DNA from: Chloroflexota bacterium
GTDB lineage: Bacteria; Chloroflexota; Anaerolineae; Anaerolineales; UBA4823
Length of the DNA: 23,602 nt
Assembly (NCBI GenBank): GCA_030636125.1
Contig: DAOVXM010000002.1
Span: 1-23,602, forward strand
Direction: 5' to 3'
In this document: positions 1 through 9,781 of the stretch, piece by piece
Numbering within the stretch: the stretch's first letter is position 1
Layout: every line of letters begins with the position of its first letter
Made by a program: the position numbers and the translations under genes
The notes under the pieces: model-generated
What the model saw: the letters and a program-made list of their open reading frames with translations, nothing else
Database searches by the model: none
What the model was told of the DNA's origin: nothing

Positions 1-46
1 AAAATGGTGTGCGTGGGGGGCGTACGCCCCCCACGCACACCATTTT
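1..46. terminator. Perfect 46-bp palindrome, probable bidirectional rho-independent terminator
   Basis: Bases 1-23 are the exact reverse complement of bases 24-46, with no spacer; the centre is GGCGTACGCC. The arms begin with AAAA, run through a G+C-rich core with six consecutive G, and end in TTTT plus one more T at 47. A transcript from either strand would therefore give a very stable hairpin followed by a U tract, as in an intrinsic terminator serving a gene left of the window. The perfect symmetry could also mark a dispersed REP-like palindromic element. The window edge cuts at the palindrome, so its true left limit is unknown. Confidence 0.7.
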
Positions 47-88
47 TCCGAGACTTCTTATCGCAGCCTGAGCAGTTATAAAAGTATT

Positions 89-3000
89 ATGTCTATGAAG
101 AGCGACGATACGAACAAGAAACAAGGGAAAGCTCTGATCTTAGATCTGTTGCTGATTGGGGTGTTGTTACTTGGGGCGTATTTTCGTTTAGTGGGTATTA
201 ATTGGGGTGAGTACCAATACTTGCATCCAGATGAAAGATTTCTCGTATGGGTAGGGAGTGATATTACGCCTGTTAAATGTTTGGATGCATCATATCCTCT
301 TGAGGCTTGCCCGCCTGATCAGAAATCCTGGCTGAGTTGGGGAGAGTATTACGATACCGTAAATTCAACTCTCAATCCACATAACCGTGGCCACAAGTTC
401 TACGTCTACGGCACATTGCCGCTGTTTATGGCCCGATATGCAGTGGAATGGATCTACGGGCATTCCGGATTTGTTGAAATGACAAATGTGGGCCGGCCAT
501 TGTCAGTCTTAGTAGATTTGCTCACGGTTTTCCTCGTGTATCTGATTGGTTCACGAGTCTATGATAGACGCGTTGGCCTCATGGCGGCGGCTTTTTCAGC
601 ATTTGTGGTTATGCAGATTCAGCTATCCCATTTCTTTACAGTGGACACGTTCCTAAATTTCTTCACTTGGCTTGCCATTTATTTTGCAGTAAGGGTGGCG
701 GGACAATCGTGGTTTACGGCAAAGGTTAAATCGGAAGAACTGGAAACTGAAAACGCGGGGGAAATCGGTGGTGAATCTCCAGATCTGAAGCTGGTCACGA
801 AGCAGACATTGGTTGATTTTATAAAGCATCCTTACTTTCGATACAGTCTTGCTTTTGGTTTTGCCCTAGCTAGCGCCGTAGCGTCGAAGCTGAATGCGGC
901 GCCCGTTGCGATCATGTTACCAGCGGCTTTTGGATTAACCTTTGTCCCGTTATCAGCTCAAGAACGACAACGGCGATTCTTGAAGGCTTTTGTTTATCTG
1001 GTGCTGGCGGCACTTGTCAGTCTGGTTGTTTTCCGTATCTTTCAACCCTACGCTTTTAGTGGCCCTGGTTTCTTTGGAATTATGCCAAACCCGGATTGGG
1101 TCGCTAACATACGCGAGCAACGTATACAGGCGGCGGGTGACGTGGATTTTCCCCCAGCTATGCAGTGGGCCAGACGCCCGATTTGGTTCTCTGGAACGAA
1201 TTTAGTGCTGTGGGGATTGGGTTTGCCTTTGGGTATCCTATCCTGGGCAGGTTTTTTGTGGATTGGCTTACGCATGCTGAGGGGAGATTGGTTACGGCAT
1301 GTGCTATTGTGGGGCTGGACAGCCTTTTATTTTGTCTGGCAGTCGCTGGCCTTCAATCCCACTATGCGTTACCAGTTGCCCATCTACCCCGCACTGGCAA
1401 TATTTGCCAGTTGGGCAGTGATCCGGTTATGGGATCATATCCCAAAATCCGCGCATGAGATCGAGGATAATCGGCGCCCGTCGAATAACAACTTCTTCCG
1501 GATTTTAGCTGTTCTTGTCGGTGGGTTTGTGCTGGTGGCTACTTTTATTTGGGCGTTTAGTTTTACACGTATTTACGACCGTCAAATTACGCGCCTCGAG
1601 GCTTCGCGTTGGATATATCAAAATATTCCTGGTCCGATCAACCTGCGTATTCAGACCAGTGAAGGTAACAATAATCAACCCATCCCTTTCCCTTACGGGC
1701 AAACCGTTTCTCCTGGTCAACCATATTTTTTGAATTTCACTCCAAAAGTCGAGGGTCCTCTGATCAGTATCTATCTGCCCCACGTGGTGGACCGAGAGGG
1801 AGGTCAAGAACCGATTTCACTTGCAGTTTCTGTTGGTCTACCTGGTAATGAGGAACATTCCGCGTCTGCTGAACTAGTTTCGGATTTTCGTGCGCAGGAT
1901 GATCCCCGGGGTGAGGGCTACCTCTTGATGTTTGATCAACCGCTTCCTCTGGAGAAAGGTATTGAGTACAGGATGAAGCTTGTTGTGACTTCGGACCATG
2001 GGACCATAGCTATTGCCGGTTCGGCTCCAGCCAATGAGAGCTCTTGGGATGATGGCTTGCCTAATAGAGTCGATGGCTACGATGGTTACAGCGGAATTTA
2101 TCAGCCGGGTCTCAATTTTGAGATGTACTGGGATGACAACGCAGATAAATTGGAACGTTTTACGAACATTCTAGACGAGGCAGATTATTTATTCATCTCA
2201 TCCAGTCGTCAATGGGGCAGCTTGCCTCGTCTGCCTGAACGATATCCTCTAACCAGTGAATATTATCGCAATCTATTAGGCTGTCCACCTGAGCGTTCTA
2301 TTGAATGGTGCTATATCATAGCTGAACCAGGAATGTTCAAGGGGAATCTGGGTTATGAGCTGGTTGAAGTTTTCCAGTCAGATCCCAGCTTTGGTCCATT
2401 CCGTATAAACGACCAACCTTCCGAGGAAGCTTTTACAGTCTATGATCATCCCAAGGTGTTAATTTTCCGTAAAACGGGTGATTATAGCCCGCAGCAAGTA
2501 CGTGATACTCTTGGCAGGGTGGATCTTTCTCAGGTCATTCACGTCACCCCAAAACAAGCTGATTCCCATCCAGCTAATCTTATGTTACCCCTCTTCCGTT
2601 GGGCTGAGCAACGTGCAGGGGGTACATGGGGAGAATTATTTGATCTCGATGCTTGGTATAACCAGGATCAATTTTTAACCACGCTCGTATGGTATTTGAG
2701 TCTTACCTTGCTGGGTCTGATCGTTTACCCTGTCGTGCGATTAGCTTTGCCAGGTTTGTCTGATAAGGGATACCCGCTAGCGCGTTTAGTTGGCTTATTG
2801 CTGTTATCCTACCTGGTCTGGTTGGCAGGTTCATTCCGTGTACCTTTTACGCGGCTTACGATCACCGCTGCCTTGGTGTTACTGGCGTTGGTGGGTGTGT
2901 TTATGGCTTATCGCCAACGGTTTGCACTCCGCCGGGAGCTGATGGATCGCAAAAAATATTTCTTGCTGATCGAAGGTTTGTTTCTGGCTTTCTTTGTCTT

Positions 3001-5089
3001 CGACTTATTCATCCGATTAGGGAATCCTGACTTGTGGCATCCATGGAAGGGCGGTGAGAAGCCCATGGACTTCGCATATTTAAATGCCGTTCTGAAGAGC
3101 TCTTCTTTTCCACCATATGATCCATGGTATGCGGGGGGCTACCTTAATTATTATTACTATGGCTTTCTCATTGTGGGAACGTTGATCAAATGGTTGGGGA
3201 TCGTCCCGGCGGTTGCGTACAATCTCATTATCCCCACATTGTTTGCAATGATTGCACTGGGAGCTTTCTCTCTTGGCTGGAATCTGATGGGTGCTCGATC
3301 ATCAGAAACAACACGCCCTAAGTATTTGAGACTCTGGGTAGGTCTGGCAGCCGCACTTGGCACGGCAGTCTTGGGCAATCTGGGTACAGTACGAATGATC
3401 TGGCAAGGTTACCAAAAAATTGCCGCGCCAGGCGGGGTGATTGAAGGTACAGGTTTATTAACGCGTGTTGTCTGGGGCATTCGTGGGGCTGTGATGGCAT
3501 TTTCAGGTACGCCACTGCCTTACAGCCTGGGTGATTGGTATTGGATCCCTAGCAGGGCGATACCTGCTCCCAATGAGGTTGAACCGATTACGGAATTCCC
3601 ATTCTTTACCGTGCTATACGCCGATCCCCACGCTCACTTGTTTGCTTTACCGATCACTTTGCTGGTGTTGGCTTTTGCTTTATCTATCATTCTCTCTCGT
3701 GGAAGATGGAAGGGGGCTTTAGGCATCATAACCGGTTTCTTTATCGGGGGGCTTGCGATCAGTGCCTTGCGCTCTACAAACACCTGGGATTTTTATCCCT
3801 ACTTAGCGCTTGGTTGTATCGCTGTAGGGTACGCTTTATGGGTATATTACCATCCTGGCAGCTCGCGCATACCAGTGTTACGCGATTTACCGGAGACAAG
3901 TCAGCGTCTTTTGGCCTTGATTGGCGGGGTGGCATTGATAGTCGCATTATCCTTTGTGCTGTCGCAACCGTTCACGGCGTGGTATGGGCAAGGTTACACC
4001 CAGGTTGAGCTGTGGAAAGGTACACGAACACCACTTATGGCATATTTAACACATTGGGGTCTTTTCCTCTTTGTGATTGTGTCTTGGATGGTATGGGAAA
4101 CACGCCAGTGGTTAGCGAGCACGCCTGTGTCTTCTTTGCGGAAGCTGAATCCGTTCAAACTGGTTATTGAAACCTTTTTGGTCTTGCTCGTAGCAGTTGT
4201 GCTCTTGTTGTTGTATCTTGGAGTGAGTATTGCCTGGCTGATTTTGCCCCTTGCTGCATGGGCTGGTGTCTTACTATTACGACCGGGTATGCCGGATGCC
4301 AAACGGTTCGTATTGTTTTTAATTGGGACGGGATTGACTCTCACTTTGATGGTAGAAGTCATCGTGCTGCGCGGGGATATTGCAAGGATGAACACAGTAT
4401 TTAAGTTCTATTTGCAGGTATGGACGATGTTTGGCATCAGCGCAGCGGCTGCTTTTGGCTGGTTGATTATCGCATTCCGAAGTTGGTACCCGCGTTGGCG
4501 TAATGCCTGGCAATTTGTATTCATAATTCTCCTGGCTGGAGCTGCGCTTTACCCGTTTATGGGCGGTTTAGCGAAGATTGAAGATCGTATGGCTCCCGAA
4601 ACCCCATTCACTTTAGATGGCATGGCTTTTATGGAGTATGCTGTTTATGCAGATACTTGGGGAGGTATGGATTTGAGCCAAGATTACCGAGCCATCCGTT
4701 GGATGCAGGAGAATGTTGTTGATTCTCCCGTGATCGTTGAGGCCAATTTACGCAATTTGTATCGTTGGGGATCGCGCTTCTCCGTTTATACAGGTCTACC
4801 AGGCGTGATCGGTTGGGAGTGGCATCAGCAACAGCAGCGAGCGCTTCTCCCTGGAAATTGGGTCAGCGACCGGATCGCAGAAGTGGATAATTTTTACCTT
4901 ACGACAGATCTCCAACAAGCACGTGATTTTCTATGGAAGTATGATGTTCGCTACATTGTGTTGGGACAGCAGGAACGCGGCCATTATCCTGGTGATGGCT
5001 TAGCAAAGTTCGCGGCAGCGGATGGTGTCTTATGGCGCACTGTCTTTCAAGATGAAGACACCGTGATATATGAGGTGGTAGAACAATAA
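89..5089 (+). CDS. Fusion membrane protein: GT-C (PMT/GT39-like) half plus DUF2298 / YYY half
   Basis: 1666-aa polytopic protein. The N-terminal half (about 15-500) is a string of membrane segments with YLHPDERF at residues 44-51; D48/E49 in the first outside loop match the acidic catalytic motif of GT-C/PMT-type glycosyltransferases. A soluble, probably extracytoplasmic region follows (about 505-860). From about W868 a second membrane array matches DUF2298 (Chloroflexi/archaeal YYY family): EKPMD at 990-994, YYYY at 1021-1024, DPHAH at 1179-1183, and a C-terminal KYDVRYIVLGQQERG segment. The second half is clearly paralogous to the next gene. Inferred role: transfer of lipid-linked sugars outside the membrane; the substrate is unknown and the DUF2298 function is not established. 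No Shine-Dalgarno is visible; TATAAA at 77-82 lies seven bases before the ATG, so the mRNA may be leaderless. ATG at 95 is an alternative start. Confidence 0.9.
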   Translation: MSMKSDDTNKKQGKALILDLLLIGVLLLGAYFRLVGINWGEYQYLHPDERFLVWVGSDITPVKCLDASYPLEACPPDQKSWLSWGEYYDTVNSTLNPHNRGHKFYVYGTLPLFMARYAVEWIYGHSGFVEMTNVGRPLSVLVDLLTVFLVYLIGSRVYDRRVGLMAAAFSAFVVMQIQLSHFFTVDTFLNFFTWLAIYFAVRVAGQSWFTAKVKSEELETENAGEIGGESPDLKLVTKQTLVDFIKHPYFRYSLAFGFALASAVASKLNAAPVAIMLPAAFGLTFVPLSAQERQRRFLKAFVYLVLAALVSLVVFRIFQPYAFSGPGFFGIMPNPDWVANIREQRIQAAGDVDFPPAMQWARRPIWFSGTNLVLWGLGLPLGILSWAGFLWIGLRMLRGDWLRHVLLWGWTAFYFVWQSLAFNPTMRYQLPIYPALAIFASWAVIRLWDHIPKSAHEIEDNRRPSNNNFFRILAVLVGGFVLVATFIWAFSFTRIYDRQITRLEASRWIYQNIPGPINLRIQTSEGNNNQPIPFPYGQTVSPGQPYFLNFTPKVEGPLISIYLPHVVDREGGQEPISLAVSVGLPGNEEHSASAELVSDFRAQDDPRGEGYLLMFDQPLPLEKGIEYRMKLVVTSDHGTIAIAGSAPANESSWDDGLPNRVDGYDGYSGIYQPGLNFEMYWDDNADKLERFTNILDEADYLFISSSRQWGSLPRLPERYPLTSEYYRNLLGCPPERSIEWCYIIAEPGMFKGNLGYELVEVFQSDPSFGPFRINDQPSEEAFTVYDHPKVLIFRKTGDYSPQQVRDTLGRVDLSQVIHVTPKQADSHPANLMLPLFRWAEQRAGGTWGELFDLDAWYNQDQFLTTLVWYLSLTLLGLIVYPVVRLALPGLSDKGYPLARLVGLLLLSYLVWLAGSFRVPFTRLTITAALVLLALVGVFMAYRQRFALRRELMDRKKYFLLIEGLFLAFFVFDLFIRLGNPDLWHPWKGGEKPMDFAYLNAVLKSSSFPPYDPWYAGGYLNYYYYGFLIVGTLIKWLGIVPAVAYNLIIPTLFAMIALGAFSLGWNLMGARSSETTRPKYLRLWVGLAAALGTAVLGNLGTVRMIWQGYQKIAAPGGVIEGTGLLTRVVWGIRGAVMAFSGTPLPYSLGDWYWIPSRAIPAPNEVEPITEFPFFTVLYADPHAHLFALPITLLVLAFALSIILSRGRWKGALGIITGFFIGGLAISALRSTNTWDFYPYLALGCIAVGYALWVYYHPGSSRIPVLRDLPETSQRLLALIGGVALIVALSFVLSQPFTAWYGQGYTQVELWKGTRTPLMAYLTHWGLFLFVIVSWMVWETRQWLASTPVSSLRKLNPFKLVIETFLVLLVAVVLLLLYLGVSIAWLILPLAAWAGVLLLRPGMPDAKRFVLFLIGTGLTLTLMVEVIVLRGDIARMNTVFKFYLQVWTMFGISAAAAFGWLIIAFRSWYPRWRNAWQFVFIILLAGAALYPFMGGLAKIEDRMAPETPFTLDGMAFMEYAVYADTWGGMDLSQDYRAIRWMQENVVDSPVIVEANLRNLYRWGSRFSVYTGLPGVIGWEWHQQQQRALLPGNWVSDRIAEVDNFYLTTDLQQARDFLWKYDVRYIVLGQQERGHYPGDGLAKFAAADGVLWRTVFQDEDTVIYEVVEQ

Positions 5090-5099
5090 AATTATTGAT

Positions 5100-7823
5100 A
5101 TGTTATCCATAATTATCTGGTATTTGCTGATTTCTTTGCTCGGCTGGTTGACTTTTCCCTTGGCTTACCGCCTTCTACCTGCACTGGGGGGGCGTGGCTT
5201 CGCTTTCAGTCGTATTTTAGGCCTATTATTGTGGGGTTATATATTCTGGCTTCTGGCGTCATTGGGCATATTACAAAATGATTTGGGAGGTTTGCTATTG
5301 GCGCTATTTCTGGTCATAGCACTCAGTGTCTGGGCGCTTCGCGGTATTGGTTTGAAACAAATCGGCACCTGGTTGCAGGAGCAGTCCAAGCTGGTGCTAA
5401 GTGTTGAAATGCTTTTCTTGCTTTCTTTTGCTTTTATGACGCTTGTACGGGCTTCAAATCCGGAGATCCTGGGAACTGAAAAGCCAATGGAGTTGGCTTT
5501 TATTAATGCCATCATGCGTTCACCTGTCTATCCACCGCACGATCCCTGGCTATCTGGTTTTGCCATTTCGTACTATTACTTTGGTTACGTGATTATTGCT
5601 ATGTTGGCGAAAATGACGGGTGTGGTGGGAAGTGTCGCCTTCAACCTGGGAATATCCTCGATATTCGCACTGACTGCTGTGGGTGCGTATGGCATGTTGT
5701 ATGACCTTCTTGTCCTCCGACGTCAGCCTTCAGATAGTTGGGAAGCCCCTAATCCATCACAAAAACCTCATGCTTCTTTGCTCGCTTGGCTCGGCCCCCT
5801 TTTCATCTTATTAATGAGTAACGTGGAGGGATTTCTTGAAGCCTTGCACGCCCGTGGTTTATTTTGGCGTCTGAGTGAGAATGGTGAGCTGACTTCATCA
5901 TTCTGGAGTTGGCTGGATATACCCAACCTGAAAGAGCCACCTACCCAACCGTTTTCTTGGGTTCCCTCACGATATTATTGGTGGTGGCGTGCGTCACGTG
6001 TTGTCCAGGATTACGATTTTCAGGGCAACTGGAAAGAAATTATTGATGAATTTCCTGTTTTTTCATACGTCCTTGCCGATTTACATCCCCATGTACTTGC
6101 TATGCCATTTGCCTTCTTAGCTATGGCACTGTCCTTAAATATTTTCCTAGGAGGAGGTCAAGGTCAGGTGGAGGGGTTGCGCCGACGTGTAAGCACTCGT
6201 ACGTTAGCCTGGCTGGTGATTGCGGTTTCTGGAGTTGGATTAGTTCTCCTCTGGCTCGGTCTGGGCAGCCTCAGTCTGTTGCTAGCTATGATGGGTGTGA
6301 TTTGCTTAGTATTAGGTGGTTTCCTATTCGTCACCTTACTGCCGCAATTCCGACTGCATGGCCTTTCTCTTTTTACCGGAGAAGAAACAGGCGAGAAAGA
6401 GATAGGATTTCCAATTTATCTGGGTTATCCTACCCTCATTTTGAGTTCTCTGGTGCTGGGTGGAATGGCATTTTTGAATACGTGGGACTTTCCCTTCTAT
6501 GTGGCTTTGTTTGCCGGATCATACGTGTTGAGAAGATGGCAAGATGTGGGAGGTAAACTCTCACTTCTAGTTAGAGATTTCTTGGCAGTTTCTCTGGTTG
6601 TAGGTATTGGGGGTATCCTACTCTATTTCCCGTTTTATTTAGGTTTTTCATCACAGGCGGGTGGAATTATACCTAACTTTGTCTACCCCACCCGTGGTGC
6701 CCATCTATGGGTAATGTTCGCCACGTTACTTGTTTTCATTATCTCGTACTTGGTTTATCTCTGGAAATTCAATGGAGATCGGAAATCATTGCAGAAGGGA
6801 TTTGTTCTGACTCTGGGTTTTGTTATTCTCTTAATCCTTGTTATGTTGTTCCTAAGCGTGATTATCTTCATCGTACCGGGGTTGGGTGATTTGTTCTTGA
6901 GTAGTATCGCTGCGCCTGACTTTGCTGCGATGCTAAAAGAGTCTCTTTTCCGGCGTGTAACCAGCTTTGGGGGATGGCTTACCTTGTTTGTATTATCGAC
7001 ATTAACCCTTGGACTGCTGCTTAAATTTAGCGATCAGAACCAAGATGAGAGGGAAGAACTACCCTTATCTTCAGTATTTTTCCCTTCGAATGCATTCACC
7101 TTACTGTTGATCCTGCTTGGTTTGGTCTTAGTCATTGGTCCCGAGTTCCTCTACTTGCGCGACCTGTTTGGTTGGCGTATAAATACCATCTTTAAGTTTT
7201 ACTATCAGGTCTGGTTGCTATGGGGGATTGCTGCGGCATATAGCGTAGCGGTTCTTCTTGTAGATTTGCGTAATTACTGGCGAGTGATCTTTCGCATTGT
7301 TTTGGTTGTTACTCTGGTTGTAGGGTTGACTTATTCTACATTTGCCATATGGACCAAAACAAATGGTTTTCAGCCGCCTTCTGGTTTGAGTTTAGATGGG
7401 GTTGAATACCTGGAGCGACAATCACCGGAGGAGATGGCAGCGATTCGCTGGTTGAGTCGGGCGTCTCTTGGAGTTGTCGCTGAAGCAGTGGGAGGCAGCT
7501 ATACCGCAACTGCACGCGTTTCTACCTTGAGTGGACAACCTACGGTACTTGGTTGGCCCGGGCACGAAAGCCAGTGGCGGGGTGGCTCCCAAGAAATTGG
7601 TTCACGTCAAGGGGATATCGAACGACTATATTGCACTAAAGACTGGGTAGAAGCACAAAGTATCATTGAACAATATGATATTCGTTATATATACGTGGGT
7701 TCACAAGAGCGAATCGCATATTCAACGGAAAAGTGTTTGGGTGGATTGAACGAGACCAAGTTCCTGCGCAACCTCAACCCAGTATTTAGCCAAACTGGTG
7801 TGACTATATATGAATCACCATGA
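5100..7823 (+). CDS. DUF2298 / YYY-family membrane protein
   Basis: 907-aa polytopic protein of the DUF2298 family, 10 bp after the preceding stop and so almost certainly co-transcribed. It aligns by eye along its length with the second half of the upstream fusion protein. Shared elements are NPE...EKPME (E127-E131), YPPHDPW, YYY at 158-160, a DLHPH motif at 327-331, TIFKFYYQVW, and the C-terminal QYDIRYIYVGSQER. Conserved acidic and histidine residues placed in loops between membrane segments suggest an enzyme of GT-C-like type acting outside the membrane, but the family has no assigned reaction, so this is inference. No clear Shine-Dalgarno precedes the ATG, which fits translational coupling to the upstream gene. 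The length is typical of stand-alone YYY proteins. Confidence 0.88.
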   Translation: MLSIIIWYLLISLLGWLTFPLAYRLLPALGGRGFAFSRILGLLLWGYIFWLLASLGILQNDLGGLLLALFLVIALSVWALRGIGLKQIGTWLQEQSKLVLSVEMLFLLSFAFMTLVRASNPEILGTEKPMELAFINAIMRSPVYPPHDPWLSGFAISYYYFGYVIIAMLAKMTGVVGSVAFNLGISSIFALTAVGAYGMLYDLLVLRRQPSDSWEAPNPSQKPHASLLAWLGPLFILLMSNVEGFLEALHARGLFWRLSENGELTSSFWSWLDIPNLKEPPTQPFSWVPSRYYWWWRASRVVQDYDFQGNWKEIIDEFPVFSYVLADLHPHVLAMPFAFLAMALSLNIFLGGGQGQVEGLRRRVSTRTLAWLVIAVSGVGLVLLWLGLGSLSLLLAMMGVICLVLGGFLFVTLLPQFRLHGLSLFTGEETGEKEIGFPIYLGYPTLILSSLVLGGMAFLNTWDFPFYVALFAGSYVLRRWQDVGGKLSLLVRDFLAVSLVVGIGGILLYFPFYLGFSSQAGGIIPNFVYPTRGAHLWVMFATLLVFIISYLVYLWKFNGDRKSLQKGFVLTLGFVILLILVMLFLSVIIFIVPGLGDLFLSSIAAPDFAAMLKESLFRRVTSFGGWLTLFVLSTLTLGLLLKFSDQNQDEREELPLSSVFFPSNAFTLLLILLGLVLVIGPEFLYLRDLFGWRINTIFKFYYQVWLLWGIAAAYSVAVLLVDLRNYWRVIFRIVLVVTLVVGLTYSTFAIWTKTNGFQPPSGLSLDGVEYLERQSPEEMAAIRWLSRASLGVVAEAVGGSYTATARVSTLSGQPTVLGWPGHESQWRGGSQEIGSRQGDIERLYCTKDWVEAQSIIEQYDIRYIYVGSQERIAYSTEKCLGGLNETKFLRNLNPVFSQTGVTIYESP

Positions 7824-7841
7824 GCGTTGCTCAGCATTTTT
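7821..7841 (+). terminator. Short hairpin with T run after the DUF2298 gene
   Basis: TGAGC at 7821-7825 pairs with GCTCA at 7829-7833 around a GTT loop, and is followed by GCA and then five T. It overlaps the stop codon of the preceding gene. The stem is only five pairs long, so it is a weak or partial terminator at best. Confidence 0.35.
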
Positions 7842-7946
7842 CCCACAATGAGAGATTCCCTGATCAGAACCCCCCCATATTTACGTCAATTCACAAGATT
7901 TCTTACTGACTCTTAATTCACGGGGTTATGCATTGAAGTTTTTCAG

Positions 7947-7952
7947 TATAAT
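7947..7952 (+). promoter_or_regulatory. -10 box of a promoter for the third membrane gene
   Basis: A perfect TATAAT ends 17 bases before the ATG at 7970, which would give a transcript leader of only about ten bases. No good -35 lies at the standard distance. Its position in the intergenic gap after a hairpin supports a separate transcription start for the downstream gene. Confidence 0.45.
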
Positions 7953-7969
7953 ACAGGCTGGTTTGTGAT

Positions 7970-9781
7970 ATGACGGAAAATAGATTCTCAATTGAAACTG
8001 CCCTATATACTCTTGCCTTACTTTTGGCTTTGGGGGTACGCTTATTTAATCTTGGTGCAACGCCGCTATCTGATTTTGAGTCGTCCTATGCGCTGCGAGC
8101 TCTTGATGCAGTCAATAAGTACGAATTGACAGGTATTGAGGGGGCAGCAGAGGATTTTAACCCGCAACCGTCGTATACCTCCCTCACCGGCCTGACTGCC
8201 TTTCTTTTTGATAGCACGAATTTCTTAGCCCGTTTTTGGCCTGCGCTGGTGGGAGCTTCATTGGTGCTGGTTCCATATTTTTTTAGACCTCTCTTGGGTC
8301 GAAAAGCTGCCCTGATATTGGCATTCGGCCTGGCCTTGGATCCAGGTATGGTGGCGATATCACGATTGGCAGGGGGGCAAATGCTCGCGCTTGGTTTCGG
8401 TCTGTGGTCGTTAGAGTTTGCTTATGCTCGGAAGTCTGTTTGGTCCGGTTTTTTTGCTGGATTAGCATTGCTTTCTGGTCCGACAGCTCTACAAGGCTTA
8501 TTAGGGCTAGCCTTAACTTGGGTAACCGCCAAAGTGATAGGAAATTTTGGAGTTTTATCTCAGAACCAGGAAGAAGGAGATGGATTTGTTGTGGGTTTGC
8601 CCTCCAAGGGCGCGTTTTTAACCTGGATCCTGACCGCCGGTGCAACGATTCTCTTGGTTGGATCAATCTTTCTTATCTACCCCCAGGGGTTAAGTAACTG
8701 GGTAATTACCTTTCCTGCATTAATTAAGGGATGGGTTGGTTCAGATGGTGTACCTGCACTACGTTTATTAGCCGCACTGGTAATCTATCAACCGCTAGCC
8801 CTGATATTTGGATTGATTGGTGGGGTACGGGGGTGGGTGCATGGTAAGCGCTTGGAGCAACTGTTGAGCCTTTGGCTGCTTTTTGCGCTAGTGCTAGCCT
8901 TGCTTTATCCATCCCGACAGGTGGGTGACTTGGTATGGGTATTAATTCCTTTATGGTCTTTGGCAGGATTAGAGCTGGCGCGCAGCTTAGTTTGGGACTC
9001 TAAATTTGGGATTATATCGCTCGGACAGGCAGTGCTGATTTTCCTGATAATGGCATTGTTCTGGATAAATCTATCCGGAGTCAGTGTAATTATTTCTGAC
9101 CTGCAGTCAACTGCTGTACGTCTGGGTGTCCTTGGGGGTGTCTTGGCTCTAGCAGCTGTGGTCACAGCATTAGTGACATTTGGGTGGTCTTGGGAAATCG
9201 CCCGGCGAGGATTAATTTGGGGTTTTAGTCTTGCTTTGGGAGTTTATGGTTTTGCTAATATGTGGAGCGCTTCACAACTACTTCAGAGAGGGAATATAGG
9301 CTTGTGGCATCCATTTCCTATCACTGCTGATGCCGATCTGATGATAAAAACGGTGGAAGATTTGTCCAAATGGAATACTGGCAGAACTGATGCTATTGAT
9401 ATCACTGTCGCTATAGAAGCCCCTTCTCTTCATTGGGCGCTAAGAAATTTTTCCCAGGTGAACTTTATCCCCGAAAGGGAATTGCTCACCATTCGTGGAG
9501 AGTCCTCGGTTGTTGTTGCTCTCCAAATCCAAGAATCGCCGAGTTTAGCAGACTCGTATCGTGGACAAGATTTTGCCTGGTGGTCTTATCCAGATTGGAC
9601 TGGCGCTTTACCATCAGATAGTTTCAAGTGGCTGGTATTTAGATCGGCCCCAATAAAACAAGAACAGTTGATTTTATGGGCTCGGGATGATCTCTTTCCG
9701 GATGGTTTCGATCTGCCTCAGTCGGAAACACCCCTCTTGCCCGAAGAGGGTCTTCCTGCTGGGGATATAGAGCAGGAGTAG
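7970..9781 (+). CDS. GT39/PMT-like integral membrane glycosyltransferase-family protein
   Basis: 603-aa membrane protein. After the first membrane segment comes RLFNLGATPLSDFESSYAL with D35 and E37, the position and spacing of the acidic motif in the first outside loop of ArnT/PMT-type (GT-C) glycosyltransferases. About ten further hydrophobic segments reach residue 430. The last about 170 residues are soluble and probably extracytoplasmic, a layout common in this superfamily. It likely takes a sugar from a polyprenyl-phosphate donor, but no substrate can be read. It follows two related membrane genes on the same strand after a 146-bp gap with its own TATAAT, so it may belong to the same pathway without sharing one transcript. 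No strong Shine-Dalgarno is present. The family call is moderate because the signature is short and the rest is generic hydrophobic sequence. Confidence 0.75.
   Translation: MTENRFSIETALYTLALLLALGVRLFNLGATPLSDFESSYALRALDAVNKYELTGIEGAAEDFNPQPSYTSLTGLTAFLFDSTNFLARFWPALVGASLVLVPYFFRPLLGRKAALILAFGLALDPGMVAISRLAGGQMLALGFGLWSLEFAYARKSVWSGFFAGLALLSGPTALQGLLGLALTWVTAKVIGNFGVLSQNQEEGDGFVVGLPSKGAFLTWILTAGATILLVGSIFLIYPQGLSNWVITFPALIKGWVGSDGVPALRLLAALVIYQPLALIFGLIGGVRGWVHGKRLEQLLSLWLLFALVLALLYPSRQVGDLVWVLIPLWSLAGLELARSLVWDSKFGIISLGQAVLIFLIMALFWINLSGVSVIISDLQSTAVRLGVLGGVLALAAVVTALVTFGWSWEIARRGLIWGFSLALGVYGFANMWSASQLLQRGNIGLWHPFPITADADLMIKTVEDLSKWNTGRTDAIDITVAIEAPSLHWALRNFSQVNFIPERELLTIRGESSVVVALQIQESPSLADSYRGQDFAWWSYPDWTGALPSDSFKWLVFRSAPIKQEQLILWARDDLFPDGFDLPQSETPLLPEEGLPAGDIEQE

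Noticed and set aside
3994..4395. 133-codon minus-strand ORF inside the first gene
   Set aside because: Antisense shadow of a conserved membrane coding region, with no domain or start signal.
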